Below, piece by piece: positions 50,100 to 59,107 of a DNA stretch of 64,000 nucleotides. Location of the stretch: contig NZ_RZNB01000008.1 in the NCBI RefSeq assembly GCF_004078635.1, positions 1-64,000 on the forward strand, written 5' to 3'. Under the pieces are notes generated by a model. It did not search any database, had not been told where the DNA came from, and was given only the letters and a program-made list of their open reading frames with translations. Numbering within the stretch: the stretch's first letter is position 1; each line of letters begins with the position of its first letter. A program made the translations under genes and the position numbers. Source of the stretch: Labedella phragmitis (GTDB taxonomy: Bacteria > Actinomycetota > Actinomycetes > Actinomycetales > Microbacteriaceae).

Positions 50100-51136
50100 G
50101 GCCGGATCCCTTCATCGTGGAGATGGCACGCGACGGAACGACCGCCGTGCGGCTCGAGCAGGGGGAGCTCGGTGCGGCATCGCTCCATGACGGCCGGGCA
50201 CCGGTCGGCGAACGGGCACCCGCTCGGCAGAGCGCGGAGGTCCGGGGGGCTCCCGGGGATGCCCTCGAGGCGCGTCACCGGGGCGTGCAGCGGCGGGAAG
50301 GAGTCTCGGAGCCCCCGCGTGTACGGGTGCATCGGTGTCCGGTACACGTCGGTGGCCGAGGCGAGCTCGACGATGCGACCCGCGTACATCACGGCGATCC
50401 GATCGGCGAGTTCGAGGAGGAGGGAGAGATCGTGCGTCACGAAGACGACCGCGAAACCGAACTCGCGTCGCAGACGCAGCACCTGGGCGAGGATCTGCCG
50501 CTGCATCACGACGTCGACAGCCGTCGTCGGCTCGTCCATGACGACGAGCTCGGGTCGACATGCGAGGGCGAGTGCAATCGTGGCACGCTGTCTCATGCCA
50601 CCGGACAACTCGTGCGGATAGCTCCGTGCACGGTCGGCGGAGATCCCGACGAGGCCGAGGAGTCGCCTCGCCTCCTCCCAGGCCGCCGTGTGGCTCATGG
50701 AACGATCGTGCTCGCGCAGCGCATCGACGAACTGGGCTCCGAGCCGCATCACGGGATTGAGCGCGTCCATCGCGCTCTGCAGCACGATCGAGAGACTCGT
50801 CCAGCGCAGGGCGCGGAGCTTCCGGGGCGTGAGCCGCACGAGATCGACGGGCTCCTCGCCGTCCTGGGGGTGGAAGAGGACGCGCCCTGCGGTCGTCACG
50901 GCGGGAGGGCGCTGCAGCCGGGTGAGAGCCGTGATGAGCGTGGACTTGCCCGAGCCGGACTCCCCGACGATGCCGAGGATCTCGCCGCGACGGAGGGCGA
51001 AGGTGACGTCGGTACACGCTCGCACGGGCTCTCCGGCGCCGGCGTATTCGACGCACAGCCCGTCGACGTCGAGGACGGTGTCCGATCCGACGGGTCGAGC
51101 GGCATCGTTCCGAGCGGTGAGTGCTGTCGTGGTCAC
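50096..51136 (-). CDS. Dpp/Opp-type ABC ATP-binding protein (first ATPase)
   Basis: A 346-residue ATPase with Walker A GIVGESGSGKSTLITAL, signature HELSGGMRQRATIALAL, Walker B LVVMDEPTTAVDVVMQ and C-terminal GCPFADRCPAVMERC. The GTG at 51136 is preferred: GGAAGGAG lies 7 bp before it, and it begins 2 bp after the permease stop. An upstream in-frame start would overlap the permease coding region by 55 bp. It works with the second ATPase and the two permeases. Confidence 0.92.
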
Positions 51137-51137
51137 G

Positions 51138-52043
51138 TCATGCTCCTTCCGAGGCGACGGCGATGCGGTGAGCGGCCGTTCGCTTGACGACACGACGCGA
51201 CACGGACCGGAGCTTCGGATTGGCCAGTTCGTCGACGCCGAAATTGATGAGGGCGGCAGCCGTGCCGACGAGCGCGATGCAGAGTCCCGGAGGCACGAAC
51301 CACCACCACAGCCCGCGGAGGACCGCGCTCTGCTGCTGAGCCGCCTGGATCATCGTGCCCCAACTGATCGCCGAGGAGTCCGAGACGCCGAGGAACGCGA
51401 GCCCGGCCTCCGCCATGACCGCCCCGATGAGGCCGCCGAGGAACATCGACGCGATCCAGCCGTACAGGTGCGGGAGCACTTCGGAGAAGATCAGTCGTGT
51501 GTTCGACTCGCCGAGCATGCGCATGGCTTGCACGAAATCCCGATTGCTGACGCTCATGGCTTGGGCGCGCAGTGTCCTTGCCCCGCCGGCCCATCCGAAG
51601 ACGCCGATGATGAACGCGATCATGACGAGTCCGGTGCCCTGCAGATACCCCGCGATCACGAAGATGAGCGGAAGCACGGGCATCACGAGGAAGAGGTTGG
51701 TGAGGAAGTTGAGCAGATTGCCCGTCGTCCCGCCGAAATACCCGGCCGGCACCCCGATGAGCACGGAGATCGCCGTCCCGATGATCGCGCCGAGGAACCC
51801 GACGAACATCGAGCCCCTCGCGCCCTCGATGACCTGGGCGAGCACGTCCTGACCGAACTGGGTGGTGCCGAGCGGGTGCTCGGCGCTCGGAGGCGCCGAG
51901 ATCGCGGAGATGTCGTTCGTCCGCGCGTCGAGTCCCAGTACCGACCCCGTGATCCACGGGCCGACCAGGGCGAGGAGGACGAAGAAGCCGAGCACGACGA
52001 CGCCGAACGTCACCTTGCCGTTGCCGAAGAGGGAGTACTTCAC
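51138..52043 (-). CDS. Dpp/Opp-type ABC permease (DppC-like)
   Basis: A 301-residue inner-membrane permease with six segments. HPLGTTQFGQDVLAQVIEGA is the typical DppC periplasmic motif, and the EAA loop that contacts an ATPase reads NRDFVQAMRMLGESNTRLIF, then SEVLPH. AEAGLAFLGVSDSSAISWGT is a further mark. GTG 52043 follows AGGAGAAG and overlaps the end of the DppB-like gene; no closer ATG is available. Confidence 0.92.
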   Translation of the reverse strand: MKYSLFGNGKVTFGVVVLGFFVLLALVGPWITGSVLGLDARTNDISAISAPPSAEHPLGTTQFGQDVLAQVIEGARGSMFVGFLGAIIGTAISVLIGVPAGYFGGTTGNLLNFLTNLFLVMPVLPLIFVIAGYLQGTGLVMIAFIIGVFGWAGGARTLRAQAMSVSNRDFVQAMRMLGESNTRLIFSEVLPHLYGWIASMFLGGLIGAVMAEAGLAFLGVSDSSAISWGTMIQAAQQQSAVLRGLWWWFVPPGLCIALVGTAAALINFGVDELANPKLRSVSRRVVKRTAAHRIAVASEGA

Positions 52044-52044
52044 G

Positions 52045-53148
52045 TCACTTCTCCTCTCGGACGCGCGGATCGAGCCACACGTAGACGGAATCCGCGATGA
52101 GGTTCGCGAGGAGGACGGTGAGAGTGACGAGGAGGAAGACCCCTTGCATGACCGGGTAGTCACGCTTCTGCAGAGCCGAGAACAGCAGGTAGCCGATGCC
52201 GGGGTAGCTGAAGACGATCTCGGTCAGGAGCGCACCGCCGACGACACCTCCGAGCGCCATTGCGAATCCCGTGAACTGCGGGAGCATCGCGTTGCGCGCC
52301 GCGTACCGCCACCGCACGCGAGCGGGTGAGAGTCCCTTCGCCTGAGCGAGCAGGACGTAGTCCTCGCGCACCGTCGTGACGGTCATGTTCCGCATGCCGA
52401 GCATCCACCCGCCGAACGCGGAGAAGACGATCGTCGCCGCCGGAAGAATGCCGTATTGGAGCACGCTCCCGATGAACGCGGGCTCGAAGGCGATCACGAG
52501 ATTCGGGTCGTACCCGCCCGACAACGGGAACCACCCCCACAGGAATCCGAAGAGCCAGAGCGCGAGGAGAGCGACCCAGAAGTAGGGGACAGAGGACAGG
52601 AAGGTCGTGAGCGGCGTGAGGATGGCGTCGAAACGCGATCCGGCTCGCCAGCCCGCTGCCACACCGAGCGCGGTTCCGAGAATGAAGGAGAGCACGGTCG
52701 TGGTGCCGACGAGCAGGAGAGTCCACGGCAGCCCGGCGGCGACGAGCTCCGCGACCGGGACGGGGAAGTTGACGATCGAGAGGCCGAGATCGAACCGTGC
52801 GAGCTGCCCGAGATAGGCGATGTACTGCTCGAAGAGGCTGTCGTCCGGGTTGCCGAAGAGACCCTGGATCGACACGAGCGTCGCGGGAGGCAGCGCTTGC
52901 CCGCTGACGCGCTCGAGCTGGTCGATGATGGCCGCCGACGGGTCACCCGGCATGAGCCGCGGGATGACGAAGTTGAGCGTGATCGCCGACCATCCGGCGA
53001 CGAGGTAGAAGCCGAGCCGACGAGCGAGGAAGGCCCCCTTCCGCCTCCCGCTCCGCTTCCGGTCTCGGTTCCGATCGTGGCGGGCGCTCGTCTCCACGGC
53101 CCCGGTCGCCGCTGCGGCCGGTCCCGTCGCGCCGGTCGTCGCGGTCAT
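52045..53148 (-). CDS. Dpp/Opp-type ABC permease (DppB-like)
   Basis: A 367-residue permease. After a low-complexity Ala/Thr and basic leader of about 40 residues come the first segment (FYLVAGWSAITLNFVIPRLM), the DppB-typical MPGDPSAAIIDQLE, and the EAA loop REDYVLLAQAKGLSPARVRW with RYAARNAMLP. IVFSYPGIGYLLFSALQKRD is another family signature. Its ATG overlaps the stop of the binding-protein gene by 4 bp. It forms the channel with the DppC-like protein. Confidence 0.92.
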   Translation of the reverse strand: MTATTGATGPAAAATGAVETSARHDRNRDRKRSGRRKGAFLARRLGFYLVAGWSAITLNFVIPRLMPGDPSAAIIDQLERVSGQALPPATLVSIQGLFGNPDDSLFEQYIAYLGQLARFDLGLSIVNFPVPVAELVAAGLPWTLLLVGTTTVLSFILGTALGVAAGWRAGSRFDAILTPLTTFLSSVPYFWVALLALWLFGFLWGWFPLSGGYDPNLVIAFEPAFIGSVLQYGILPAATIVFSAFGGWMLGMRNMTVTTVREDYVLLAQAKGLSPARVRWRYAARNAMLPQFTGFAMALGGVVGGALLTEIVFSYPGIGYLLFSALQKRDYPVMQGVFLLVTLTVLLANLIADSVYVWLDPRVREEK

Positions 53149-54791
53149 TCGGCCGGCTCGAGGGACTGCAGCGTGAGGATGGTGTCCGGACCGAGGCTCG
53201 GGAAGGGCACGGCGTCGAAGTCCTCCGGCGTCGGCCATCCGGTCCAGTTGGAGGCGTTCACGTCGACGAACCAGTAGGAGTTGTAGAGGGGACTGAACGG
53301 CACCTCCTCGACGACGATGTGCTGCATCTGCTTGCCGAGCTCCTTGAGGGCGTCCTCGTCGGAGGCTTCCGTCATGGCAGCGAGGATCGCGTCCGTCTCG
53401 GGATCGTCCCACCGGCCGATGTTCGTCGCCGCGGCCTCCCCGATCGGCTCGACGTAGCGGCTGTCCAGGAAGCTGTAGACCCCGTAGACACCGGCGCCTC
53501 CCGTCGTCGCGATCGTGAGGTCGAAGTCGCCTGTCTTCTGCTGGTCGTAGAGAGTGGCACCGGGTGCTCCGGCCGGCGCCACGGAGATCCCCAGCACGTC
53601 CTTCCAGGAGTTGATCATGATGTCGGCGTAGGCGTTCCAGCCGAAGTCCTGATTGAACGAGAGCCGCGGCGTGTAGGTCTCGCCGTCCTTCACGAGTGCT
53701 CCATCGACGACCTCGAAGCCGCTCGCGACGAGGGCGGCCCGGGCGGCGTCGGCGTCCACCTCCTGGACGACGCCCGCGTAGTCCTCGGCGAGCCAGTCCT
53801 CGTAGATCTGGTCGACGAGTCCGGTAGGTCCCGCCTCCGTGCCCGGGCGGTTGAGTGTCGCCGTGATGTCGGACCTCGGGATCGACAGGGCGAGAGCCTT
53901 GCGGAGGTTCACATCGTCGAAGGGGGCGCGAGCGGTGTTGTACATCATGGAGTACGCCCCACCGGTCGCGTACAACTGGTACAGGTTCGTCTCGGGGGCC
54001 TTCGCCACGAACTCCTCCTCGGCGCCGGCCCACGACGCCGGCGCCCAGTCGACGTCGCCGCGCAGCAACTGCGCCTTCACCGTCTCCGCATTGGTCGCGA
54101 GGATCTTGAGGTAGGTCATAGGCATCTCGCCGCCCCAGTAGTCGTCCCGGGCTTCGAGCGTCACCTGCTGGGAGGCGAACGCGTCGAGAACGAACGGCCC
54201 GGTGCCGATCGGTTCGGGGTTCGTCCACGTGGTCAGGTCCTGCTCCGACCAGATGTGCTCGGGCACGATCGGCAGTGAACTCGAGGCGAACTGGTTGAGC
54301 GCGGCGAACGAGGGCGAGTCGAAGCCGATCTCGACCGTATCGTCATCGATCTTCTCCACCGTCGTGTAGGTGACCCCCGCGAGGTTCAACTCGGGTCGGT
54401 CGAGCGGAAGGGTGAGCGAATACGCCACATCGTCCGCGTCCATCGGCTCGCCGTCTGAGAACGTGACGTCGTCACGGACGTCGATCGTGAGGGTCGTGCC
54501 GTTCTCGTCGAAGGTGAGCGCGTCAGCGAGCCATGGCTTCACGACGGCGCCGTCGCTGTAATCGATGCGGGCGAGCGGTTCGTAGATGAGTTCGGCGTTG
54601 GGCGCCTTCTCCGTCGCCGGACCGAGCACGTTGTAGTTGCGGACGTACGTCGTGCCGCCGTCCGACTTCCCGAAGACGATCGTGTCGACGCGCTGGTTCG
54701 ACGCGCTCGTGCTCGGGGCGCACGCGCTGACGCCGAGGGCGAGCGAGAGGGCCGTCGCGACCGCGAGAGTCCGAGTAGTGGTCTTGCGCAT
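53145..54791 (-). CDS. Extracellular solute-binding lipoprotein (family 5)
   Basis: The 548-residue protein starts with a lipoprotein signal (LAVATALSLALGVSACAP, Cys near residue 24) and has the family 5 binding-protein fold: YEPLARIDYSDGAVVKPWLA, TIDVRDDVTFSDGEPMDADD, PIGTGPFVLDAF, and NLRKALALSIPRSDI. It captures the substrate outside the membrane for the DppBCDF-type importer encoded after it. Because the operon also has GH5 and FAD enzymes, the ligand is probably an oligosaccharide and not a peptide. It is the first gene of the long leftward operon. Confidence 0.92.
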   Translation of the reverse strand: MRKTTTRTLAVATALSLALGVSACAPSTSASNQRVDTIVFGKSDGGTTYVRNYNVLGPATEKAPNAELIYEPLARIDYSDGAVVKPWLADALTFDENGTTLTIDVRDDVTFSDGEPMDADDVAYSLTLPLDRPELNLAGVTYTTVEKIDDDTVEIGFDSPSFAALNQFASSSLPIVPEHIWSEQDLTTWTNPEPIGTGPFVLDAFASQQVTLEARDDYWGGEMPMTYLKILATNAETVKAQLLRGDVDWAPASWAGAEEEFVAKAPETNLYQLYATGGAYSMMYNTARAPFDDVNLRKALALSIPRSDITATLNRPGTEAGPTGLVDQIYEDWLAEDYAGVVQEVDADAARAALVASGFEVVDGALVKDGETYTPRLSFNQDFGWNAYADIMINSWKDVLGISVAPAGAPGATLYDQQKTGDFDLTIATTGGAGVYGVYSFLDSRYVEPIGEAAATNIGRWDDPETDAILAAMTEASDEDALKELGKQMQHIVVEEVPFSPLYNSYWFVDVNASNWTGWPTPEDFDAVPFPSLGPDTILTLQSLEPAE

Positions 54792-54846
54792 TCCTGTCTC
54801 CTTTGACTGGATCGCCGCCGAACGACAGCGTGCGAACGAGCGCCGG

Positions 54847-54908
54847 TGCTCATTCGTATGACCGACCACGGACACCGTACTGCGGCCGGTGGTACTACGT
54901 ATGAGCAC
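54847..54908 (-). promoter_or_regulatory. Inverted pair of motifs upstream of the long operon
   Basis: GTGCTCATTCGTATGACC on the plus strand (54847-54864) and GTGCTCATACGTAGTACC on the minus strand (54891-54908) agree at 14 of 18 positions and face each other. They lie 55 to 120 bp upstream of the binding-protein gene start. They are candidate LacI-protein sites or promoter elements. Confidence 0.42.
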
Positions 54909-55038
54909 GACCATAACGAGAGCCTTTCGTCGCTGTCAAGAGTCGAGTCGGCGGCGCGGGGCGGACGAGGCTCGGCGGACGACTGGCGACGAGCGAGAGG
55001 CCCCGGTGGCGCGGTCGTCGCGCCGGTAGGGTGGCGAT

Positions 55039-55560
55039 ATGGCCACGAGACGCGGCACCGCGACCGCTGAGGGTGAACCCGGTGCGCGCGCCGAGCGCCT
55101 CAAGGAGCGCGTCTACGTCACCTTCACGAGCCTCGCGGTCGTCCTCGCGCTCGTGTCGCACGCGCACGACACCACGCCGGGCGAAGCCGCCACGACGCTG
55201 CTCATCGCCGTGGTCGGCACCCTCCTCGCCGTCTTCGTCGCGGACTTCGTCTCGCACATCGCGGCCCACGAGGCCATGCCGACGTCCGACGAGCTGCGCC
55301 ACATGGCCGGCGTGAGCATGGGCGCCGTCACGGTCCTCGTGCTGCCGCTCGTCTTCCTCGGGCTCGCGGCCCTCGACGTGTGGACGGTGCTCGCCGCGCT
55401 CCGGGCGAGCGCCGTCGCCCTCATCGTGAGCCTCGTCGCCATCGGTTTCCTCGCCGTTCGTCGGGTGAAGCTGCCGGTCGGGCAACGCCTCATCGTCCTG
55501 CTCGCCGAGGCTGTGCTCGGCCTCGCGGTCATCGGGCTCGAACTCCTCGCGCACGGCTGA
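55039..55560 (+). CDS. Multi-pass membrane protein of unknown function
   Basis: A 173-residue protein with a charged N-terminus (GARAERLKERVYVTFTSLAV) and four or five hydrophobic segments, for instance TTLLIAVVGTLLAVFVADFV and MGAVTVLVLPLVFLGLAALD. Histidines occur in VSHAHDTT, FVSHIAAHEAMP and ELRHMAG. I do not recognise a family. It is divergent from the long operon and separated from the next lipoprotein gene by 71 bp. Codon usage matches the genome. Confidence 0.72.
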   Translation: MATRRGTATAEGEPGARAERLKERVYVTFTSLAVVLALVSHAHDTTPGEAATTLLIAVVGTLLAVFVADFVSHIAAHEAMPTSDELRHMAGVSMGAVTVLVLPLVFLGLAALDVWTVLAALRASAVALIVSLVAIGFLAVRRVKLPVGQRLIVLLAEAVLGLAVIGLELLAHG

Positions 55561-55631
55561 GGCCCAACGCGCCCTCGCCGCGCTGACCGCTTCCGGCACC
55601 CTCCCGCTGCAGGGCATGCCAGGATCGACGC

Positions 55632-56525
55632 ATGACGGTGGAACGGCGCGGGTCCCTCTCCCGGAGCATCGTGCTCGCCCTGTCGACCCTCCTCCTGGTG
55701 CCGGGGTGCGCGCTCGTGCCGATCGCCCCTGGCGGCCCCGGCGGTCCGACGGCCCCGCCGTCCTCCTCGTCGACCGTCGAGCTCGAGGAGGAGCTCGAGC
55801 GGTTGCCCGGCGTCGACGCCGTCGAGTCCTTCGACGGGCTCGTCGTGGTGTCCGTCACGGCCACGGCCGACGACGGCGACGTGCTTCTGATCGGGGCGGC
55901 GGCGCACGCACTCGCGACGGCACTCGCCGGTGACGCGATCGTCGATCTCGTCCGCGCGGGCGCCGGTTACGACGCGGATCTCGACACGATGACGGAGGAT
56001 CCGTGGCGGGTCACGGTTCATCCGACGGAGGACGTCGAGCGAGTCCTCACCGGCGTGCTCAGGGTCGAGGGCCTGCCGGGAGTGCGCTCGACCGTCGTCT
56101 CCGGCGGATGGGCGTCCGTGCGGATCGACCCGGCCGTCGACTTCGGCGACACGTTCGGTGAGATCGCCGCGACGTACCCCTTCTCGGACGGCGCGTCCTA
56201 CAGTCAGGGGTCGGGCGAGCACCTCATGATCGTGCACGTCCCGGAGCGCACCACAGTCGAGGCGATCCAGACGATCGCGGGCATCGCCGCCGAGTACCCG
56301 ACCGCCGAGTTCATCCTCCAGTCGCCGACCGAGGGACCGATGTGGCCGCAGCTCCTCGTCGCGCATCTCGACGCCGAACAGGGGGCCGCCCTCGACGCGC
56401 GGCTTCGCGAACCGGACCTCGCGGACGCCGACCCGGAGGGCTTCGCGCAGCAGTTCCAACTCACGGTCGTGGGTCCGGACGGGCCGACGTACATCGCCGG
56501 GACACTCGGCGACGTGCCGAGATGA
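55632..56525 (+). CDS. Lipoprotein of unknown function
   Basis: A 297-residue protein with a lipoprotein signal (SIVLALSTLLLVPGCAL) and a Pro/Gly/Ser linker. The rest is acidic with two or three repeat-like alpha/beta units, such as LERLPGVDAVESFDGLVVVS and LRVEGLPGVRSTVVSGGWAS, both with a L-G-V-(A/S)-(V/T) pattern. No catalytic signature is visible and no family is recognised. It may bind another envelope component. It lies upstream of amt but a GlnR-type box separates them, so it is not part of the nitrogen response. Confidence 0.72.
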   Translation: MTVERRGSLSRSIVLALSTLLLVPGCALVPIAPGGPGGPTAPPSSSSTVELEEELERLPGVDAVESFDGLVVVSVTATADDGDVLLIGAAAHALATALAGDAIVDLVRAGAGYDADLDTMTEDPWRVTVHPTEDVERVLTGVLRVEGLPGVRSTVVSGGWASVRIDPAVDFGDTFGEIAATYPFSDGASYSQGSGEHLMIVHVPERTTVEAIQTIAGIAAEYPTAEFILQSPTEGPMWPQLLVAHLDAEQGAALDARLREPDLADADPEGFAQQFQLTVVGPDGPTYIAGTLGDVPR

Positions 56526-56539
56526 TGCCTGTGGAATCT

Positions 56540-56578
56540 GTAACAACCGCGAAACACGGTCGCGACAACGGCTGAAAC
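56540..56578 (+). promoter_or_regulatory. Putative GlnR box upstream of amt
   Basis: GTAAC (56540-56544), six bases, GAAAC (56551-56555), six bases, GCGAC (56562-56566), seven bases, GAAAC (56574-56578). Known GlnR sites consist of GTnAC-n6-GAAAC repeated with n6, so the first half is perfect and the second is near. It lies 62 bp before the transporter start. Confidence 0.65.
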
Positions 56579-56640
56579 ATGAGTCCGACACCATGTGAGC
56601 ACGCGTCAAGTAGCGCGTTAGCGAATTAGGGGTCTTCTCA

Positions 56641-57906
56641 ATGGATCAAGGAAATACTGCGTTCATTCTGATCGCTGCCGCCCTCGTGCTGCTCATGACA
56701 CCGGGCCTGGCGTTCTTCTACGGTGGTCTCGTCAAGGCGAAGAGCGTCATCAGCATGATGATGATGAGCTTCGGTGCGCTCGGGCTCATCGGTGTCCTCT
56801 GGGTGCTCTACGGGTACGCGATCGCGTTCCCGGGCGCCGAGGGCACGCTCTTCCCGTGGGCGATCGACGGCGGTGCTCTCGGGCTCTCGAACGTGCTCGA
56901 GACGCCGGAGGACGCGGCCTACCCGCCGCTCGCCTTTGTCGCCTTCCAGGCGACGTTCGCGATCCTCACCGTCGCCCTCGTGTCCGGTGCGATCGCCGAC
57001 CGTGCGAAGTTCGGTGCGTGGATGGTCTTCGCGGGAGTGTGGGCGACCCTCGTCTACTTCCCCGTCGCGAGCTGGGTCTTCAACTTCGGCCTCGCCGATG
57101 ACGGCTCCTTCGCGTACGGCGGCTGGATCACCCACGGTCTGCAGGACGTCTTCGGCGTCGGCGCGATCGACTTCGCCGGTGGAACCGCCGTTCACATCAA
57201 CGCCGGTGCCGCGGCCCTCGCCCTGGCTCTCGTCCTCGGTCGTCGCGTCGGCTTCCAGAAGGGCGTGCACGTCCCCCACAACCCGCCGTTCGTGCTCCTC
57301 GGCGCCGGTCTGCTCTGGTTCGGCTGGTTCGGCTTCAACGCCGGCTCCGAGCTCGCGGCCGACGGCACCGCGGCCCTCGCGTTCGTCAACACGATCGCGG
57401 CTCCCGCCGCCGCGCTCCTCGCCTGGCTGCTCGTCGAGAAGATCAAGGACGGCAAGCCCACCTCGATCGGCGCCGCGTCCGGTGCCGTCGCGGGCCTCGT
57501 CGCGATCACCCCGGCGTGCGCCTCGCTCGACCCGATCTGGGCGATCGTCCTCGGCCTCATCGCCGGTGCCGTCTGCTGCCTCGCGATCGACCTCAAGTTC
57601 AAGCTCGGCTTCGACGACTCGCTCGACGTCGTGGGCATCCACCTCGTCGGCGGCCTCATCGGAACGCTGTACCTCGGCTTCTTCGCCCGTGGCACCGGCC
57701 TCTTCATGGGCGGCGACGCGTCGCAGCTCATCGTCCAGGCGATCGCGGCCTTCGCGGTCCTCGCCTACTCGTTCGTCCTCGCGTTCGTCATCGGCTGGGT
57801 CATCCAGAAGACGATGGGCTTCCGTGTGAAGAACGAGGACGAGCTCGCGGGCATCGACACGGTCGTCCACGGCGAAGAGGGCTACGTCCTCTCCGACGGT
57901 CGCTAG
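56641..57906 (+). CDS. amt: Ammonium transporter
   Basis: A 421-residue channel-like transporter with 11 segments. The N-terminal LMTPGLAFFYGGLVKAKSVI, the middle IDFAGGTAVHINAGAAALAL (first pore histidine) and VVGIHLVGGLIGTLYLGFFA (second pore histidine) are the family hallmarks. It brings in ammonium under nitrogen limitation. In many actinobacteria glnK and glnD follow amt, but here a terminator comes next, so it is a single-gene unit. The GlnR-type box suggests nitrogen control. Confidence 0.96.
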   Translation: MDQGNTAFILIAAALVLLMTPGLAFFYGGLVKAKSVISMMMMSFGALGLIGVLWVLYGYAIAFPGAEGTLFPWAIDGGALGLSNVLETPEDAAYPPLAFVAFQATFAILTVALVSGAIADRAKFGAWMVFAGVWATLVYFPVASWVFNFGLADDGSFAYGGWITHGLQDVFGVGAIDFAGGTAVHINAGAAALALALVLGRRVGFQKGVHVPHNPPFVLLGAGLLWFGWFGFNAGSELAADGTAALAFVNTIAAPAAALLAWLLVEKIKDGKPTSIGAASGAVAGLVAITPACASLDPIWAIVLGLIAGAVCCLAIDLKFKLGFDDSLDVVGIHLVGGLIGTLYLGFFARGTGLFMGGDASQLIVQAIAAFAVLAYSFVLAFVIGWVIQKTMGFRVKNEDELAGIDTVVHGEEGYVLSDGR

Positions 57907-57929
57907 TCACACCGCTTCACGTACCGCGA

Positions 57930-57965
57930 AACGCGGGTCCGGCTTTCGAGCCGGGCCCGCGTTTT
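57930..57965 (+). terminator. Intrinsic terminator after amt
   Basis: CGCGGGTCCGGCT and AGCCGGGCCCGCG pair around TTCG with one mismatch, followed by TTTT. It is the best classical terminator in the window. Confidence 0.85.
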
Positions 57966-57996
57966 GTGTTGTGAGCATTCACCTCGGCGTGAAATG

Positions 57997-58216
57997 AACA
58001 CAAACAAACATAAGTTAACGTCCCGTGACCGAAACGTTACCGACCGCGATTGACCCTGTCGGGGTGGAGCCGCGATGCTGGGTCGAGTCGATCGCGGCCA
58101 CCGCCGCTTCATTCGGGCCCGACTGCCCCTCAGAGCCGAGGAAAGCCTCACACGGACGTGACATGACAACAGCACCCGAGTTAACACAAGCGAACAAAAG
58201 TCACACCAAGTCTCTG
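57997..58216 (+). promoter_or_regulatory. AT-rich region with a 24-bp direct repeat
   Basis: AACACAAACAAACATAAGT (58-base neighbourhood starting at 57997) and AACACAAGCGAACAAAAGT (starting at 58193) are similar over about 20 bases. The first is upstream of the sugar permease gene and the second lies within its first codons. The low GC is unusual here, and the pattern resembles operators for DeoR or LacI-type regulators. No such regulator is adjacent in the window. Confidence 0.45.
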
Positions 58217-59107
58217 CGTGCCTCGCTCTCATCGAAGCCCCAGCGCCTCGGGGACGGGATCTTCGCGATCCTCCTCGTCGTGCCCGGGCTCGCGCTCATG
58301 GCCGTGGTGGTCGCCTACCCCCTCGTCTCCGCACTCGTCACGGCCTTCTTCAAGCAGAGCCTCGTCCTTCCCGGACGTGAGTTCGTGGGCCTGCAGAACA
58401 TCATCGACGTCCTGCAGGGGAACTTCTTCCAGCTGCTCCAGCAGACACTCGTCTTCACGCTCGGGACCACGATCGCCCCGTTCGTCATCGGCTTCGCCCT
58501 CGCGCTCGCCCTCAACACGCAGATCCGCGGCACGAAGATCATGCGTGGACTCATGCTCATCCCGTGGCTCGTCCCGGGCGTCGTCGTCTCGTTCCTCTGG
58601 ATGTGGATCTTCAACGCCAACTACGGCGTCATGAACGCGATCCTCGAGCCGTTCGGCATCGAGCCGCAGGCGTGGCTGGCCCAGCCGGGAACCGCGATGT
58701 TCGCGGTCATCGTCGCGAAGACGTGGCAGTCGTTCCCCTGGATGATGGTCATGCTCCTCGCCGGACTCCAGACGGTCCCGCGTGAGCTGCACGAGGCCGC
58801 CGAGATGGACGGCGCCGGGACCATCCGCCGCTTCTTCTCCATCACCGTGCCGCAGCTCTCCGGCATCATCGGGCTCGTCGTCCTCCTCGAGTTCATCTGG
58901 AACTTCCAGCACTTCGACATCATCTACGTCCTGACGGGCGGGGGACCGGCCGGAACCACGGAGACGTTCGCGACCTCCGTGTACGAGACGGCGTTCCATG
59001 GCTTCGACCTCGGTCGAGCCGGCGCGCTCGGGCTCCTCTGGCTCGTCCTCCTCATGGCGCTCGTCGTCGTCTACGTCCGATTCTCCGAGAAGGGAGAGAA
59101 GCGATGA
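58163..59107 (+). CDS. CUT1-type sugar ABC permease (MalF-like)
   Basis: A 314-residue permease with six segments after a polar leader. ILLVVPGLALMAVVVAYPLV is the first, and the EAA loop reads ELHEAAEMDGAGTIRRFFSI, then TVPQL. LTGGGPAGTTETFATSVYE is a typical MalF/UgpA stretch. It pairs with the MalG-like protein encoded after it (ATGA overlap). ATG 58163 is chosen over a start at 58025, which would add 46 unusual residues. A repeated AT-rich motif covers the first codons, so the true start may be further downstream. Confidence 0.88.
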   Translation: MTTAPELTQANKSHTKSLRASLSSKPQRLGDGIFAILLVVPGLALMAVVVAYPLVSALVTAFFKQSLVLPGREFVGLQNIIDVLQGNFFQLLQQTLVFTLGTTIAPFVIGFALALALNTQIRGTKIMRGLMLIPWLVPGVVVSFLWMWIFNANYGVMNAILEPFGIEPQAWLAQPGTAMFAVIVAKTWQSFPWMMVMLLAGLQTVPRELHEAAEMDGAGTIRRFFSITVPQLSGIIGLVVLLEFIWNFQHFDIIYVLTGGGPAGTTETFATSVYETAFHGFDLGRAGALGLLWLVLLMALVVVYVRFSEKGEKR

